Positions 51,351-61,139 are shown, numbered from the stretch's first letter. The stretch: 64,000 bases of DNA from F23-D06 sp963620035 (GCA_963620035.1 CAVEXN010000003.1:1-64000); one strand, 5' to 3'. Numbers and translations are program-made. The notes: generated by a model not told the origin, from the letters alone.

Positions 51351-53198
51351 TTATCGTTTTTTCCTGGGGGTTTTGAATGGCTCATTGCCGAAAGAGTAGG
51401 AGATGCCGGCCATTACATTGATGCCGAAATTGTTGAACGCATAATATTTTGAGGCATACTGGCAACCTATGTTGTTTACGGCAGCCCATGCGGTGAACTG
51501 CTTGGTTATAAGGTATTCGAACCCGACACCGAAGTTGAGTATCGGTTTAACTTCTCTTTTGCCGTCTTCGTTTTTCCTAAGGTCGTTCTCGGCACGATAC
51601 GAGGCTATGTAAGTGTCCCCGTTCTCGTCGGTGGAGGTCTGCGGCACAAGTGCCCACCGGCCAAAGCCGACTTGCGCATTCAAGTCGAATACGAATTTTT
51701 GATTGAATATGTAGCGGCCGTCGAAGCCGATTGTCCACGAGGGTTTATACCATGCGTGTTCCGGATGCTCCGTGCCGTTGTTGAAATAATAGCCGTTGTA
51801 ACTCGCATTGAGGTTCAAAAGCAAGTGGTCAACCGTCTCCCAATTCAAGTTGGCGCAGACATTCAGCACGCTTGCCTTTTCAGCGTAAGTGACATCAAAC
51901 TGGTTTTTCAACAGGCTGTTGGTGTCAAGTACAAAGAACGGAAGGTCTCGTACATACGAATAACGGGCCGAGATGTGGTAATTCAGCTTCTTGACGATGT
52001 TGCCCTTGATGCCGCCGTATATGCTTACCTGAGTTTTGGTGAAGCGTAGGCTGTCAAGGTTCGGTTTTACGTAAGGGTTCTCGTAGAGGAGGTCCTGCAG
52101 GGAATTGTATTCGGATTTTCCGTCCACGCCAGCATATAGGCTCAACAGTCCGCGTACAAGCCCCAACTGAAGTTCGGCTATGGGATAGACCGGGCATTGG
52201 GCTTTGCCGCTCGACACGATGACGGGCACTCCGACACCGGCCAAGATATGGTACTCTTTTATGGTGAAATTCATAGCAGGGCGAAACTCCATCTTAAAAG
52301 AATTGTCCGCCCTCCTGACGGTACGGGGATTGTTGACCTCTGTGCCGACAACGATAGAATCGCCCCAAGTGTTGTTGTGATAGTCAAAATTGAAATCCAA
52401 CTGGTAATGCTGGTATCCTGAAATCTTCAGGAACCGGGTGTCGTATGCTACAAAAGCGCTCACTCCGGCGGTGTGCTCCATATCCTTGTGACGGGTATGG
52501 ATAAAGTCGTAGTGCAGTCGCACGTCCTCTTTCACCCGCTTGTCTTCCACCGTATAGTTTGAGCGGATGCCGGCGTTGAAGTAAACATGGTGGAAACTGT
52601 TGCGGATGCTGTCACGGTAACTTTTTTCGTAATAGGAAGAATCAATGCCCCAGTTTCTGTTGTATCCATAGAGATTTGCCAGTTCGTGGTTATAGCCGAC
52701 GGAAGAGTAGAAAGTATAGTTTTTGAAATATCTGTTCAAGAAAAGGTGGGTACGGGTGTCGCTCGTCGGGGCGTATGCGTATTGTTTCTGTATTTTTCCG
52801 ACAGGCTCTGCCCAAGAGGAGAAATGGTGGAAGTTGAGTCCGTACGAGAACTTGCTGTTGCGGGTGTTGTGTACCGACAACTCCGCAAGCGGTGTTATAG
52901 GATACCCGAACCCGACTTTGAGATAGTTCCGGTAATAGCGTTCTTGGAACTCGGGGTTGAATTTGCTGACATCGATACGGGTTGGAGAGAAAGTGAGTTC
53001 GGGTTTCTGCGGAGAGATGGTGTATTTGAAAACCACTTTTTTGTGGACCGTATCGACGATGTCCGCCTGCCGGTTTATTTTTGAGGCATTGGTAAGTTTG
53101 GGCACATAATTGATCAGCAGATGTGCCGAGTCCACACTTTGGGCTCGGAGGGCGGCTGCGCAGGTCATGGCAACTGCCAACAGAACGATGCGGTTCAT
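51351..53198 (-). CDS. outer-membrane beta-barrel protein
   Basis: A 615-aa exported protein (signal peptide from ATG 53198, ending near ALRAQ) whose body from about residue 95 consists of alternating aromatic and polar strands typical of an outer-membrane beta barrel, ending in a strand NVMAGISYSFG near the C-terminus. No TonB box or plug domain is seen, so it is not a standard SusC-type receptor. It lies 31 bases upstream of the dipeptidase start and 53 bases after the large TPR protein, and the three may act together at the envelope. No named family is recognised. Confidence 0.8.
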   Translation of the reverse strand: MNRIVLLAVAMTCAAALRAQSVDSAHLLINYVPKLTNASKINRQADIVDTVHKKVVFKYTISPQKPELTFSPTRIDVSKFNPEFQERYYRNYLKVGFGYPITPLAELSVHNTRNSKFSYGLNFHHFSSWAEPVGKIQKQYAYAPTSDTRTHLFLNRYFKNYTFYSSVGYNHELANLYGYNRNWGIDSSYYEKSYRDSIRNSFHHVYFNAGIRSNYTVEDKRVKEDVRLHYDFIHTRHKDMEHTAGVSAFVAYDTRFLKISGYQHYQLDFNFDYHNNTWGDSIVVGTEVNNPRTVRRADNSFKMEFRPAMNFTIKEYHILAGVGVPVIVSSGKAQCPVYPIAELQLGLVRGLLSLYAGVDGKSEYNSLQDLLYENPYVKPNLDSLRFTKTQVSIYGGIKGNIVKKLNYHISARYSYVRDLPFFVLDTNSLLKNQFDVTYAEKASVLNVCANLNWETVDHLLLNLNASYNGYYFNNGTEHPEHAWYKPSWTIGFDGRYIFNQKFVFDLNAQVGFGRWALVPQTSTDENGDTYIASYRAENDLRKNEDGKREVKPILNFGVGFEYLITKQFTAWAAVNNIGCQYASKYYAFNNFGINVMAGISYSFGNEPFKTPRKKR

Positions 53199-53251
53199 GT
53201 TTCGGGTATGAATTATCTTGGCGTTATTGTTCATTGCTTCGGGCTTGAAAA

Positions 53252-56200
53252 TCAGTTTGAAGATGAGTTGTTTTCCAGTGCGTCTATTGCCGCTATCTTT
53301 TCCTGTGCCTCTTTCACAAGGTCATCGCCTTTGTAGTTATCTACGATGCTTTGGTAGGTATGTCGCGCCTGAAAATAGTTGCCGCGTTCCTTGTAAAGGT
53401 CGCCATAGAGGATAAAGGTCTTGGCATACCAGTACTCTGAAGAATAGTTGCTGCCCAGAATGGCCTGTATTTTCGTCTCGCAGTCATTCTGGTTCCTGTC
53501 AACATTCAGCGCCATATCAGCGAGGTGGAAAGCAGCCTCGGCGCATAGGTCATTGGCGCCGGCGTTGGCAAGTTTTTCATAGCAGTTTTTTGCTGTGGCA
53601 AACTCGCCAGTCTCCTTTGCGGAATTGCCCGCGATCAGGAGCGCCTCTTGCAAGAGGTCTGCATCTGTATGCGTGCTGTTCACGATGGTCATGGCGCTGT
53701 TGAGCGACTGGCGGTATTTTTTCAGGAAATAGGCGCAGCGCATAGACCCGTTGTTTGCGAACAGCAATTCGTCCTCCTCGGTGGTGCTTTCAAGCAGCTT
53801 GCTGAAATAAGCCAACGCTTTTTCGTATTCCTTGTCGTTGTATAGGATTGAGGCGGCCTTGTGAAGGGCTGTCACGTTGTATTCGGTTCGATAGTTTTTG
53901 ATGATGGCTTCATAGTCGGCAAGGGCTTCCTGGTAATTCTTCTGTCCATATTCGCACTCTGCTTTGAAGAAATGAGCTTTGGCGACGAAAGAGCCGTTAG
54001 GGAACTGGCGGAGATAGTCGCCGCATGCCTTGATGGAAGCCTGGCAATCACCCCGGTTGTACTTCGTTTCGGCCGACTTGAAGGCAATCGAGTCTTGTCT
54101 GTCTGCGGATATGTTCATGTTCTTGGTGCGCACATAGTCGAAGAACTCTCCGGTAGAGCCTTCTTCGGTATAAATGTTCTCGAGGTTTGCCAAGGCGTCT
54201 TTTGCCTCTTGCGAGCCGGGGTAGGTTTCAACCACGTATTTGTAGGTGGAGATGGCCAACTGGCTGTTGTCGCTGTTCAGATATGCCTGGGCCAAACGTG
54301 TATGCACCTGACGGACATACTGGCTCTTGGGATGCTTGCGGATAAAGTCTTTGTAGGCTGAAATGGCATGGACGTAGTCGTTCTGTGTATGATAGGTGAC
54401 GGCCAGGTCATATTCCACGTCGTCGATGTAGGAAGACTTCGGGAAGTTGCTGACAAATTTTTCCAAGGCTTGGATTTTCTTTGTGTTATTCTTCTGGTAT
54501 CCGTAGCATTTGGAAAGTTGGTACAAAGCATAGTCGGCATTGCCTTCTCCCATCTGCTCGCATTGTCCGTAGTATTTTATAGCAGAACGGAGATCTTGTT
54601 GCATAAAGTAGCAATCGGCAAGGCGTGCCGTTGCGTCAGCGCGCATTGCGGGATCTTTGGCTTGGGCGGCGTCAAGGTATTTTTTGAAATATTCGGCGGC
54701 ATCGCGGTAGCGTTTGATCTTGAGGGCAGCATAGCCAAGAGAGTAATTGGACTCCACGTAAAACTCGTTATTATGGGCATTGGCCGCACGCTGGTATGTC
54801 TGCAGCGCGTAATAGGCATCGCGGTACTGTTCGTTACGGTATTGGGTTTCGCCTTTCCAATAGAGTGCGTTGAGGTTGATGTCCTTGTCTGCCGGAGAAG
54901 AGAGCGTCTTGACCAACATCTGCAGCGCCTCTCTGTGTTTGCGGTTGTTGATCAGTTCCAGCGAACGGAAATAGGTGCAGCGCTGGTAGGCTTTCAGAAT
55001 GTCTGGGGTTTTGGTGCTCAACTGCTCTATTGAAGTGATGGCGGCCTGATAGTTCTGGGTTGAAAGGTAGATTTGCGAAAGGTACGAGGAAGCCTCGTTG
55101 CTGCGGGTCGAATTCGGATAAGTGTTGATATAGTCTTCCAATGCCTGAATGGCATTGTTGAAAGGGCTCTTTGAAATCTCATACTGCAACTTGGCATAAT
55201 TGTACAACGCATCTTCTTTCACCTCTTTGTCGAAATCATATTTGGCCGCTTGTCTGAAACTCTGTGAGGCCAAAACCGACTGGTTTGTCTTAAGATAGCA
55301 GTCTGCGAGAAGATAATAACTGTTTTGCGTCATCCGGTCGGGATGCTTGTCGTCTATTGATTTTGAAAATAATTCTATTGCTTTGGTATAATTCTGTACC
55401 CGGTAATAGGTAAAGCCCGCCGCAAAGAAATCGTTCCGTTCCATCTCTACCTTGTCGGAAACCAGAAGTTTGTCAAAATTGTTGGCGGCCGTCTCATAAT
55501 CGTTCAGGTTATACTGTGAGAGCGCCACACAGCGCAAAATCTGGAGCTGCCCCACGTCGTTGGCATTCTTCATGGCGGGGGCGGTGGCGAGCACATCCTC
55601 ATAGCGCCCTTGCTTGAAATAAATCTGCACCAAGAAATTACGTACTTCTGACTTGAATTCGGGCTCCTCTTTCAAAAGCAGGAAATCCTCCAAAGCCGAC
55701 TCGTACTGCCCGTCCATATAGGCCATATAGGCAAGGTAATAGATAGAACGCAATTGGTAGGGACCTTGCTCGTCACGGGCTTTCATAAAAAGCGACTTGG
55801 CCTGGTCATAGTCGCCCGTCATAAAATAGGCGTAACCTTTCTTGAACCGGTATTCAACAATGTTTTCGGGTTGTATTTCATTGACTAACAATTCATCAAA
55901 TTGAAGAATAGCCTTCTTCCATTGTTTTCGGCTGAAATAGTAACGGCCAAGGTAAAAACGGGCTTCATTCACAAAAGTGTGTACCGGATATCGGTCAATG
56001 AAAGCGTGCAGCAGGAAAGCGGCGTCCTGGTTGTCCAGTTTGGCGGCACAAACCCCCATATAGAAAAAAGAGTTCGTCTTCAAGTCCTGCTGGATGTCCT
56101 CGGTATTGTCATAGACATATTTGAAATATTGCTGGGCAGATCCGTATTTCTCCTTGTTGAACAAGTCCATAGCCGTTTTGAACTCATAACGGGGCGACTC

Positions 56201-56287
56201 GAAATTTGCCGTGCGCTGCGCTATGGCCGGTGACAGGCTGCAGAACAAGAAAAGCGTTGCCAGCAGACTTTTTTCCAATGTTTTCAT
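53252..56287 (-). CDS. large exported TPR protein
   Basis: A 1011-aa protein beginning with a signal peptide (MKTLEKSLLATLFLFCSLSPAIA). The rest is tetratricopeptide and related helical repeats from about residue 30 to the end, with many F-x-x-G-x-Y/A-type units (for example DLFNKEKYGSAQQYF and YNLGQ-like stretches). TPR scaffolds of this size bind other proteins, here probably the adjacent beta-barrel or envelope complexes. The start at 56287 is chosen because it carries the signal peptide; a 17-codon upstream extension lies beyond it. A promoter box is at 56327-56334. The role is unknown. Confidence 0.85.
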   Translation of the reverse strand: MKTLEKSLLATLFLFCSLSPAIAQRTANFESPRYEFKTAMDLFNKEKYGSAQQYFKYVYDNTEDIQQDLKTNSFFYMGVCAAKLDNQDAAFLLHAFIDRYPVHTFVNEARFYLGRYYFSRKQWKKAILQFDELLVNEIQPENIVEYRFKKGYAYFMTGDYDQAKSLFMKARDEQGPYQLRSIYYLAYMAYMDGQYESALEDFLLLKEEPEFKSEVRNFLVQIYFKQGRYEDVLATAPAMKNANDVGQLQILRCVALSQYNLNDYETAANNFDKLLVSDKVEMERNDFFAAGFTYYRVQNYTKAIELFSKSIDDKHPDRMTQNSYYLLADCYLKTNQSVLASQSFRQAAKYDFDKEVKEDALYNYAKLQYEISKSPFNNAIQALEDYINTYPNSTRSNEASSYLSQIYLSTQNYQAAITSIEQLSTKTPDILKAYQRCTYFRSLELINNRKHREALQMLVKTLSSPADKDINLNALYWKGETQYRNEQYRDAYYALQTYQRAANAHNNEFYVESNYSLGYAALKIKRYRDAAEYFKKYLDAAQAKDPAMRADATARLADCYFMQQDLRSAIKYYGQCEQMGEGNADYALYQLSKCYGYQKNNTKKIQALEKFVSNFPKSSYIDDVEYDLAVTYHTQNDYVHAISAYKDFIRKHPKSQYVRQVHTRLAQAYLNSDNSQLAISTYKYVVETYPGSQEAKDALANLENIYTEEGSTGEFFDYVRTKNMNISADRQDSIAFKSAETKYNRGDCQASIKACGDYLRQFPNGSFVAKAHFFKAECEYGQKNYQEALADYEAIIKNYRTEYNVTALHKAASILYNDKEYEKALAYFSKLLESTTEEDELLFANNGSMRCAYFLKKYRQSLNSAMTIVNSTHTDADLLQEALLIAGNSAKETGEFATAKNCYEKLANAGANDLCAEAAFHLADMALNVDRNQNDCETKIQAILGSNYSSEYWYAKTFILYGDLYKERGNYFQARHTYQSIVDNYKGDDLVKEAQEKIAAIDALENNSSSN

Positions 56288-56326
56288 ACAAATACTAATT
56301 ATTTCAATAGATATACAACAAACGAG

Positions 56327-56334
56327 CAAAGGTA
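56327..56334 (-). promoter_or_regulatory. TAnnTTTG -7 box of the TPR-barrel-dipeptidase operon
   Basis: TACCTTTG on the minus strand, 40 bases before the ATG at 56287. Confidence 0.7.
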
Positions 56335-56426
56335 ACAAAAAGTATATCTGCTTTTTGTTGTAAAAAATAGAAATGTAAACAGGTCTTTTTTGATAATTGC
56401 GGGCAAAAGGACAATCTGTTTTGTGC

Positions 56427-56434
56427 TATTTTTG
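56427..56434 (+). promoter_or_regulatory. TAnnTTTG -7 box of the NMP-kinase-like gene
   Basis: TATTTTTG, 23 bases before the ATG at 56457. Confidence 0.7.
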
Positions 56435-56456
56435 CGACCTGAAAAAACTACGGGAC

Positions 56457-57017
56457 ATGAACATTATCGGCATCACGGGCACTTTAGGCGCCGGAAAAGG
56501 CACCATCGTTGATTATCTGGTAGAGCACTACGGTTACGGACACTATTCGGTACGCAAGTTTCTCATAGACGAGGCACGGCGGCGCAATATGGCGGTAAAC
56601 CGCGACACATTCGTGACAGTGGCCAACGACCTGCGCAATTCGCACTCTCCCTCTTTCATCGTCGATGAATTGTACCGGCAGGCTGAACAGGCGGGGAAGA
56701 ACGCCATCATCGAAAGTATCCGGACCCCCGGGGAAGTGCTGTCTCTCAAAAAAAACGGGCATTTCACCCTCTTCGCTATCGATGCAGACCCTACAATTCG
56801 CTACCAAAGAATTGTAGGCCGGAATTCCGAAACCGACCACATATCCTATGAGACATTCCTCGAAAACGAACGGCGCGAAATGTCCTCCTCGAACCCGAAC
56901 CACCAAAACATAGGAAAATGTATGGAAATGGCAGACTATGTCTTTCAGAACAACGGGGACTTCAACGACTTGTACACACAATTGGAGCCGGTTTTATTCA
57001 AATTGTCCTGTTCATAA
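56457..57017 (+). CDS. P-loop nucleotide kinase-like protein
   Basis: A 186-aa AAA/NMP-kinase-type P-loop protein with Walker A GTLGAGKGT (7-15), a central SIRTPGEV loop and a second acidic segment FAIDADP. It resembles dephospho-CoA kinase or adenylate kinase relatives found in Bacteroidota, but the exact substrate is not clear. The start at 56457 (MNIIGITGTL) is fixed by the P-loop and by the promoter box just upstream. It stands alone, with the OmpA lipoprotein gene having its own promoter. Confidence 0.78.
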   Translation: MNIIGITGTLGAGKGTIVDYLVEHYGYGHYSVRKFLIDEARRRNMAVNRDTFVTVANDLRNSHSPSFIVDELYRQAEQAGKNAIIESIRTPGEVLSLKKNGHFTLFAIDADPTIRYQRIVGRNSETDHISYETFLENERREMSSSNPNHQNIGKCMEMADYVFQNNGDFNDLYTQLEPVLFKLSCS

Positions 57018-57055
57018 AAAACATAGGGGCAGGAGTCTGCATCCGTATCAATTAT

Positions 57056-57063
57056 TATCTTTG
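57056..57063 (+). promoter_or_regulatory. TAnnTTTG -7 box of the OmpA lipoprotein gene
   Basis: TATCTTTG, 25 bases before the ATG at 57088; the longer frame upstream is not translated. Confidence 0.7.
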
Positions 57064-57087
57064 CAAAATTTGAATCGTTATTTTGTG

Positions 57088-58071
57088 ATGAAAAAGACTC
57101 TTTTAGCCATCAGCCTTGCTGCCATTGTTGGCTTTTCGGGCTGCGTAACAAAACAGAAATACAATGAATTGCAAAGCCAGTACAAGAAATGCCAGGATGA
57201 ACTGACCTTTGCGAACTCCGAAAATGTTGACTATGCCAACGCCAAAAAACAGCTTACGTCAAGGGTGGACGCACTCACCAAAGAGACCGAACAGCTGAAA
57301 AAAGACACGTTGTCGCTCTCGCGCAAACTGAAACAGTCCGAGCGCGACCTTGCCAAAGCAGCCAAGGATTACGACGACCTGCTCAAGAACTTCGCAGACA
57401 TGAACGTCAGCAACCAGACCCAAATGAACGACCTGTTGGGCAATATCGACAAATACAAGGACGAACTTACCGCTAAAGAGGCTCTTCTCAATGCCCAAAA
57501 AGACTCGTTGGAGGAGGCAAGGGCTGTCTTGAACGCCAAAGAGCAGCGGCTGCAAGAGATGCAAGACATCCTCAACCGCAAAGACGAAGAAGTCAAATTG
57601 CTGAAAGCAAAAGTCAGCGCCGCCCTGAAAGGGTTTGAGGGCAGCGGACTGCAGGTTCAGGAGAAAAACGGCAAAGTCTATGTCTCTATGGAAGACAAAC
57701 TGCTCTTTGCCTCCGGCAGTTGGAACATCAACGAGAAAGGGCTCAACGCCATCAGGCAGATTGCCCGGGTGCTGGAAACGGAAACGGAAATCTCCGTGCT
57801 CATCGAGGGGCATACCGACAACGTTCCCTACAACGGGAACGGACAGATCAAAGACAATTGGGACCTCAGCGTAATGCGCGCCACCTCGGTAGTGAAAGCA
57901 ATGCTGAAAGACAGCAACATAAACCCCGTAAGACTCTCTGCTTCTGGTCGCAGCGAGTATCTGCCCATCGACGGCGAAGATACACCTTCCGCCCGTGCAA
58001 AAAACCGCAGGACGGAAATCATCCTCACTCCCAATCTGGACAAGCTTTTCGAACTTATCCAAAACAACTGA
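57088..58071 (+). CDS. OmpA family outer-membrane lipoprotein with coiled coil
   Basis: A 327-aa lipoprotein: signal peptide with lipobox GFSGC (Cys near residue 19), a coiled coil from about 25 to 180 (heptad-rich, many Leu, Glu and Lys), and a C-terminal OmpA domain at about 200-327 with peptidoglycan-binding residues in GHTDNVPY and SASGRSEY and AKNRRTEI. It probably links the outer membrane to peptidoglycan. The start at 57088 is given by the signal peptide and the promoter. First of the run ompA-mutY-tadA-WYL regulator. Confidence 0.9.
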   Translation: MKKTLLAISLAAIVGFSGCVTKQKYNELQSQYKKCQDELTFANSENVDYANAKKQLTSRVDALTKETEQLKKDTLSLSRKLKQSERDLAKAAKDYDDLLKNFADMNVSNQTQMNDLLGNIDKYKDELTAKEALLNAQKDSLEEARAVLNAKEQRLQEMQDILNRKDEEVKLLKAKVSAALKGFEGSGLQVQEKNGKVYVSMEDKLLFASGSWNINEKGLNAIRQIARVLETETEISVLIEGHTDNVPYNGNGQIKDNWDLSVMRATSVVKAMLKDSNINPVRLSASGRSEYLPIDGEDTPSARAKNRRTEIILTPNLDKLFELIQNN

Positions 58072-58079
58072 CCCTCTTT

Positions 58080-59072
58080 ATGTTTGCTGACCTCCTATTG
58101 GCATGGTATGAAGAGAACCGGCGTTCTCTTCCTTGGCGCGGAGAGTCGGACCCTTATAAGATTTGGGTGTCAGAAATCATCCTGCAGCAGACCCGCGTGC
58201 AGCAAGGGTGGGACTATTATCTACGCTTCATAGAGGCTTTTCCTGACGTGCAGACACTTGCTGCCGCCACGGAGGAGCAGGTGCTCCGGTTGTGGCAAGG
58301 ATTAGGATACTATTCCCGCGCCCGGAATATGCACTGCGCCGCACAGCAGATCATGGAAAACCACCACGGCATCTTCCCCTGCACCTACGAAGACCTCCTT
58401 AAACTCAAAGGTGTGGGCTACTATACCGCCGCGGCAGTGGCTTCCATAGCTTTCGGGCTGCCCCATCCCGCCGTTGACGGCAATGTAGTCCGCGTCATCT
58501 GCCGCATCTTCGGCATCTGCGATGACACGACACGCCCAAACGTCAGGAGACAAATCACAGACATCTGCGCCCGGATGATGCCGCCTCAACAGGCCGGCAC
58601 ATTCAACCAGGCCTTCATGGAGTTCGGTGCCGTGTGGTGTACCCCGCGACAACCCCGTTGCGGCGAATGCCCCTTTGCGCCAGAGTGTTATGCCCTCTCA
58701 CATCAAAAGACCGAAACGTTGCCCGTGAAAAACAACAGAATGGTCCGAAAGGAGCGTTATTTCCACTATCTTGTTCATCTGTGCCGACATGAAACGATAA
58801 TCGAAAAAAGGACAGGACGTGACATCTGGCAAAACATGTACCAGTTTCCTCTCCTCGAAACGGAAGACAACGAACCCCTGCAAGGCAAAAACTGCATTGC
58901 CCTGTACCGCGAGATGCTGACCCACCAGGTCATTTATGCCCGCTACTACCTGCTGCCACAAGACACTCTGCCGAAACTAGGTGAAAACCAACAGATTGTT
59001 CATATACGCAACATCTGCAACTATCCGATGCCTATCCATGCCGTGAACTTCATCAAAGAATACAAACTCTGA
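58080..59072 (+). CDS. mutY: A/G-specific adenine glycosylase
   Basis: Removes adenine mispaired with 8-oxoguanine or guanine. It has 330 aa from the ATG at 58080 with a helix-hairpin-helix site LKGVGYYTAAAV followed by the catalytic Asp in HPAVDGNVVRV, and the [4Fe-4S] motif C-x6-C-x2-C-x5-C (CTPRQPRCGECPFAPEC). A C-terminal NUDIX-like part completes the family length. It starts eight bases after the OmpA lipoprotein stop. Confidence 0.95.
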   Translation: MFADLLLAWYEENRRSLPWRGESDPYKIWVSEIILQQTRVQQGWDYYLRFIEAFPDVQTLAAATEEQVLRLWQGLGYYSRARNMHCAAQQIMENHHGIFPCTYEDLLKLKGVGYYTAAAVASIAFGLPHPAVDGNVVRVICRIFGICDDTTRPNVRRQITDICARMMPPQQAGTFNQAFMEFGAVWCTPRQPRCGECPFAPECYALSHQKTETLPVKNNRMVRKERYFHYLVHLCRHETIIEKRTGRDIWQNMYQFPLLETEDNEPLQGKNCIALYREMLTHQVIYARYYLLPQDTLPKLGENQQIVHIRNICNYPMPIHAVNFIKEYKL

Positions 59073-59079
59073 ACAAAAC

Positions 59080-59526
59080 ATGGAAACAGACAAAGACCTG
59101 CAATATATGAGAACCGCCCTGAACGAAGCCATGGACGCCTTTGAAGAGGACGAAGTTCCCGTCGGGGCTGTTGTCGTGCTCAACGACACAATCATAGCCC
59201 GGGGGCACAACCTCACCGAGAAACTGAACGATGCCACTGCCCATGCCGAGATGATGGCCATCACGGCAGCCGCCAACCACATCGGGGCCAAATATCTCAA
59301 AAACTGCACACTCTACGTGACCCTGGAGCCTTGCGTCATGTGTGCCGGAGCTATTGCGCACAGCCAATTGTCGCGCGTCGTTTACGGCGCATCTGACCCT
59401 AAAAAGGGATATACACGCTACAATTCTGCCATTTTGCCTAAATCCATCGATGTCACCGACGGCGTAATGAAAGAGGATTGTTCCGCCATGCTTAAAAACT
59501 ATTTCCGTTCAAAACGCAAAAAATAG
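59080..59526 (+). CDS. tadA: tRNA-adenosine / nucleoside deaminase
   Basis: Zinc deaminase of the CMP/dCMP family; the expected job is A34-to-inosine editing of tRNA-Arg(ACG) (TadA), and it might also act on free nucleobases. It has 148 aa with the zinc/catalytic motif HAEMMAI (about 52-58) and PCVMCAG with two cysteines. Seven bases after mutY. Confidence 0.92.
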   Translation: METDKDLQYMRTALNEAMDAFEEDEVPVGAVVVLNDTIIARGHNLTEKLNDATAHAEMMAITAAANHIGAKYLKNCTLYVTLEPCVMCAGAIAHSQLSRVVYGASDPKKGYTRYNSAILPKSIDVTDGVMKEDCSAMLKNYFRSKRKK

Positions 59527-59584
59527 GGTGTACATCTTCCAAATACCTGACCGTACAAAAGATTAACCTTTACAATCTGTCAAT

Positions 59585-60511
59585 ATGTCAAAAAACTACT
59601 TCCAACGTTACATCTGGCTCATTGAATTCATCGACAGGCGCAAGTATGCCAGTTTTAATGAAATCAGCAACGCCTGGATGCGCAGCAGGCTCAACCCGGC
59701 GGGAGAACGGCTCTCCGAACGCACCTTTTTCAACCACAAGGCCGCCATTGCCGACGACTTCGGCATTGAAATCAAAAACGACCGGACCCTGGGCTATTAT
59801 ATTGACGAGAACAGCATTGGTGACGAATCAATAGGCAAATGGATGCTGCAAGCACTCTGCATGAACAATATACTGCGCGAAAATGCGGATATGAAAAAAT
59901 TCATCCTCTTCGAAAAAACACACTCTGACGACAATTTCCTTGTTGAAATTCTCACGGCTATCCGCAACTGTCATAAAATAAGCCTCGTTTATCAGACGTT
60001 TAGTGAGACTATAGCCACAAGCCGTATTATCAGCCCCTATTGCATAAAGTATTTCAAAAAACGCTGGTATATGCTCGGTCTTGCCGAAAACGACGGCCTG
60101 AAAGTCTATGCGTTGGATCGTTTCCAAGATATGGAAGAACTGGACGAGACCTTTACCCTCCCTGCCGGATTTGACGCGGAAGCGTATTTCAGCAACTTTT
60201 ACGGAATATGGGTTTTTGAATCGGCTCCGCCCGTTGAAATCCGCCTGAAAGTACCGGAATACCGGGCTAAATATCTGCACAAACTCCCCCTCCACCACAG
60301 CCAAAGGGAAGAGCCGCTCGGTGACGGATATGCCATCTTCACATACCTTATGGTTCCCACTCCGGATTTTGAAAGCGAATTGCTGAGCCTTAGAGAGGTT
60401 GAGGTGCTGGAACCTAAAACGTTTCGAGACCACATTGCAGGAGTTATCAGCAAAATGAATGACATATACAAAAAGAAACAGCGGCACTCATCCCCCAGAA
60501 AAGGCATATAG
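59585..60511 (+). CDS. WYL domain transcriptional regulator
   Basis: A 308-aa regulator with an N-terminal HTH region (about 1-75, SFNEISNAWM and SERTFFNHK) and a WYL sensor domain at about 135-210 (KISLVYQTFSE, KRWYMLGLA), followed by a C-terminal region. WYL regulators bind DNA and sense small ligands or nucleic acid fragments; in Bacteroidota many stand alone. It follows tadA by 58 bases and is followed by a strong terminator. The target is unknown. Confidence 0.85.
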   Translation: MSKNYFQRYIWLIEFIDRRKYASFNEISNAWMRSRLNPAGERLSERTFFNHKAAIADDFGIEIKNDRTLGYYIDENSIGDESIGKWMLQALCMNNILRENADMKKFILFEKTHSDDNFLVEILTAIRNCHKISLVYQTFSETIATSRIISPYCIKYFKKRWYMLGLAENDGLKVYALDRFQDMEELDETFTLPAGFDAEAYFSNFYGIWVFESAPPVEIRLKVPEYRAKYLHKLPLHHSQREEPLGDGYAIFTYLMVPTPDFESELLSLREVEVLEPKTFRDHIAGVISKMNDIYKKKQRHSSPRKGI

Positions 60512-60567
60512 TCAATACTGTATAACATTGACTGTTTGACAGCCTGCCGGAGCTGAAACATGTCACG

Positions 60568-60611
60568 GAACATTCACTGCCACATTTTGGCAGTGAATGT
60601 TCTTATTTTTG
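60568..60611 (+). terminator. intrinsic terminator of the WYL gene
   Basis: GAACATTCACTGCCA (60568-60582) and TGGCAGTGAATGTTC (60588-60602) form a perfect 15-bp stem with a 5-nt loop, followed by TTATTTTTG. The T-run also matches TAnnTTTG (60604-60611), so terminator tail and promoter may overlap. Confidence 0.85.
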
Positions 60612-60957
60612 CAGTATGATTGAAACAACGATACAGGCGATGCAAAAGAAATCAAACATAAAATCATACGTCAGCATTACCTCAAAATTTGCTGACAGAT
60701 ACACAAGGCTTCCATTGAGAGAGACCGCCGGTTTTAAGGCTGGCCACCATTGAGAAAGCCCCATGAAAACTACTCCGGAAAACAAAAGACCATTTCCACG
60801 GAAGAGGACATCTGGACAATAAACCATGATTGAACGGCACCTCTTCCGTGCCGGGAAATGGCATCCTTTTATATTGGTAGTCTTTTGCTTCTGTGAATGC
60901 GATACATTCTTGGCAATAATCCTTCTGCATCTTTTCTGATAATCCGTGAAAAAGGCT

Positions 60958-60965
60958 TATTTTTG
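60958..60965 (+). promoter_or_regulatory. TAnnTTTG -7 box upstream of the DUF4249 gene
   Basis: TATTTTTG, 174 bases before the ATG at 61140; the long leader contains a 27-codon frame at 60985-61068. Confidence 0.5.
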
Positions 60966-61139
60966 CACGCTCAATGCAATAGAAATGTTATGCAACAACA
61001 GAAACATGCCGCTCTTGTCTAAAATAAGCAAAGAGAACTACGGTTATAGGATGATCAAGACGTATTAAAAACAATAGACATCGCTACTTTCGGATTGTTA
61101 TCAGCAGTTCCCTCTCACAATTATAGAAAACCATCCGCT

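Larger units (their letters stand above)
60512..61139. other. low-coding stretch after the WYL gene
   Basis: 628 bases with a terminator (60568-60611), promoter boxes at 60604-60611 and 60958-60965, and several short frames on both strands: a 45-codon plus frame 60616-60753, an 82-codon minus frame 60682-60930, and a 27-codon plus frame 60985-61068. None has recognisable family features. The overlapping frames on opposite strands suggest a repeat-like element. Confidence 0.5.

Noticed and set aside
60985..61068. 27-codon leader frame before the DUF4249 gene
   Set aside because: Plausible as an upstream peptide but without ribosome site, similarity or regulatory residue pattern; kept only as a note.
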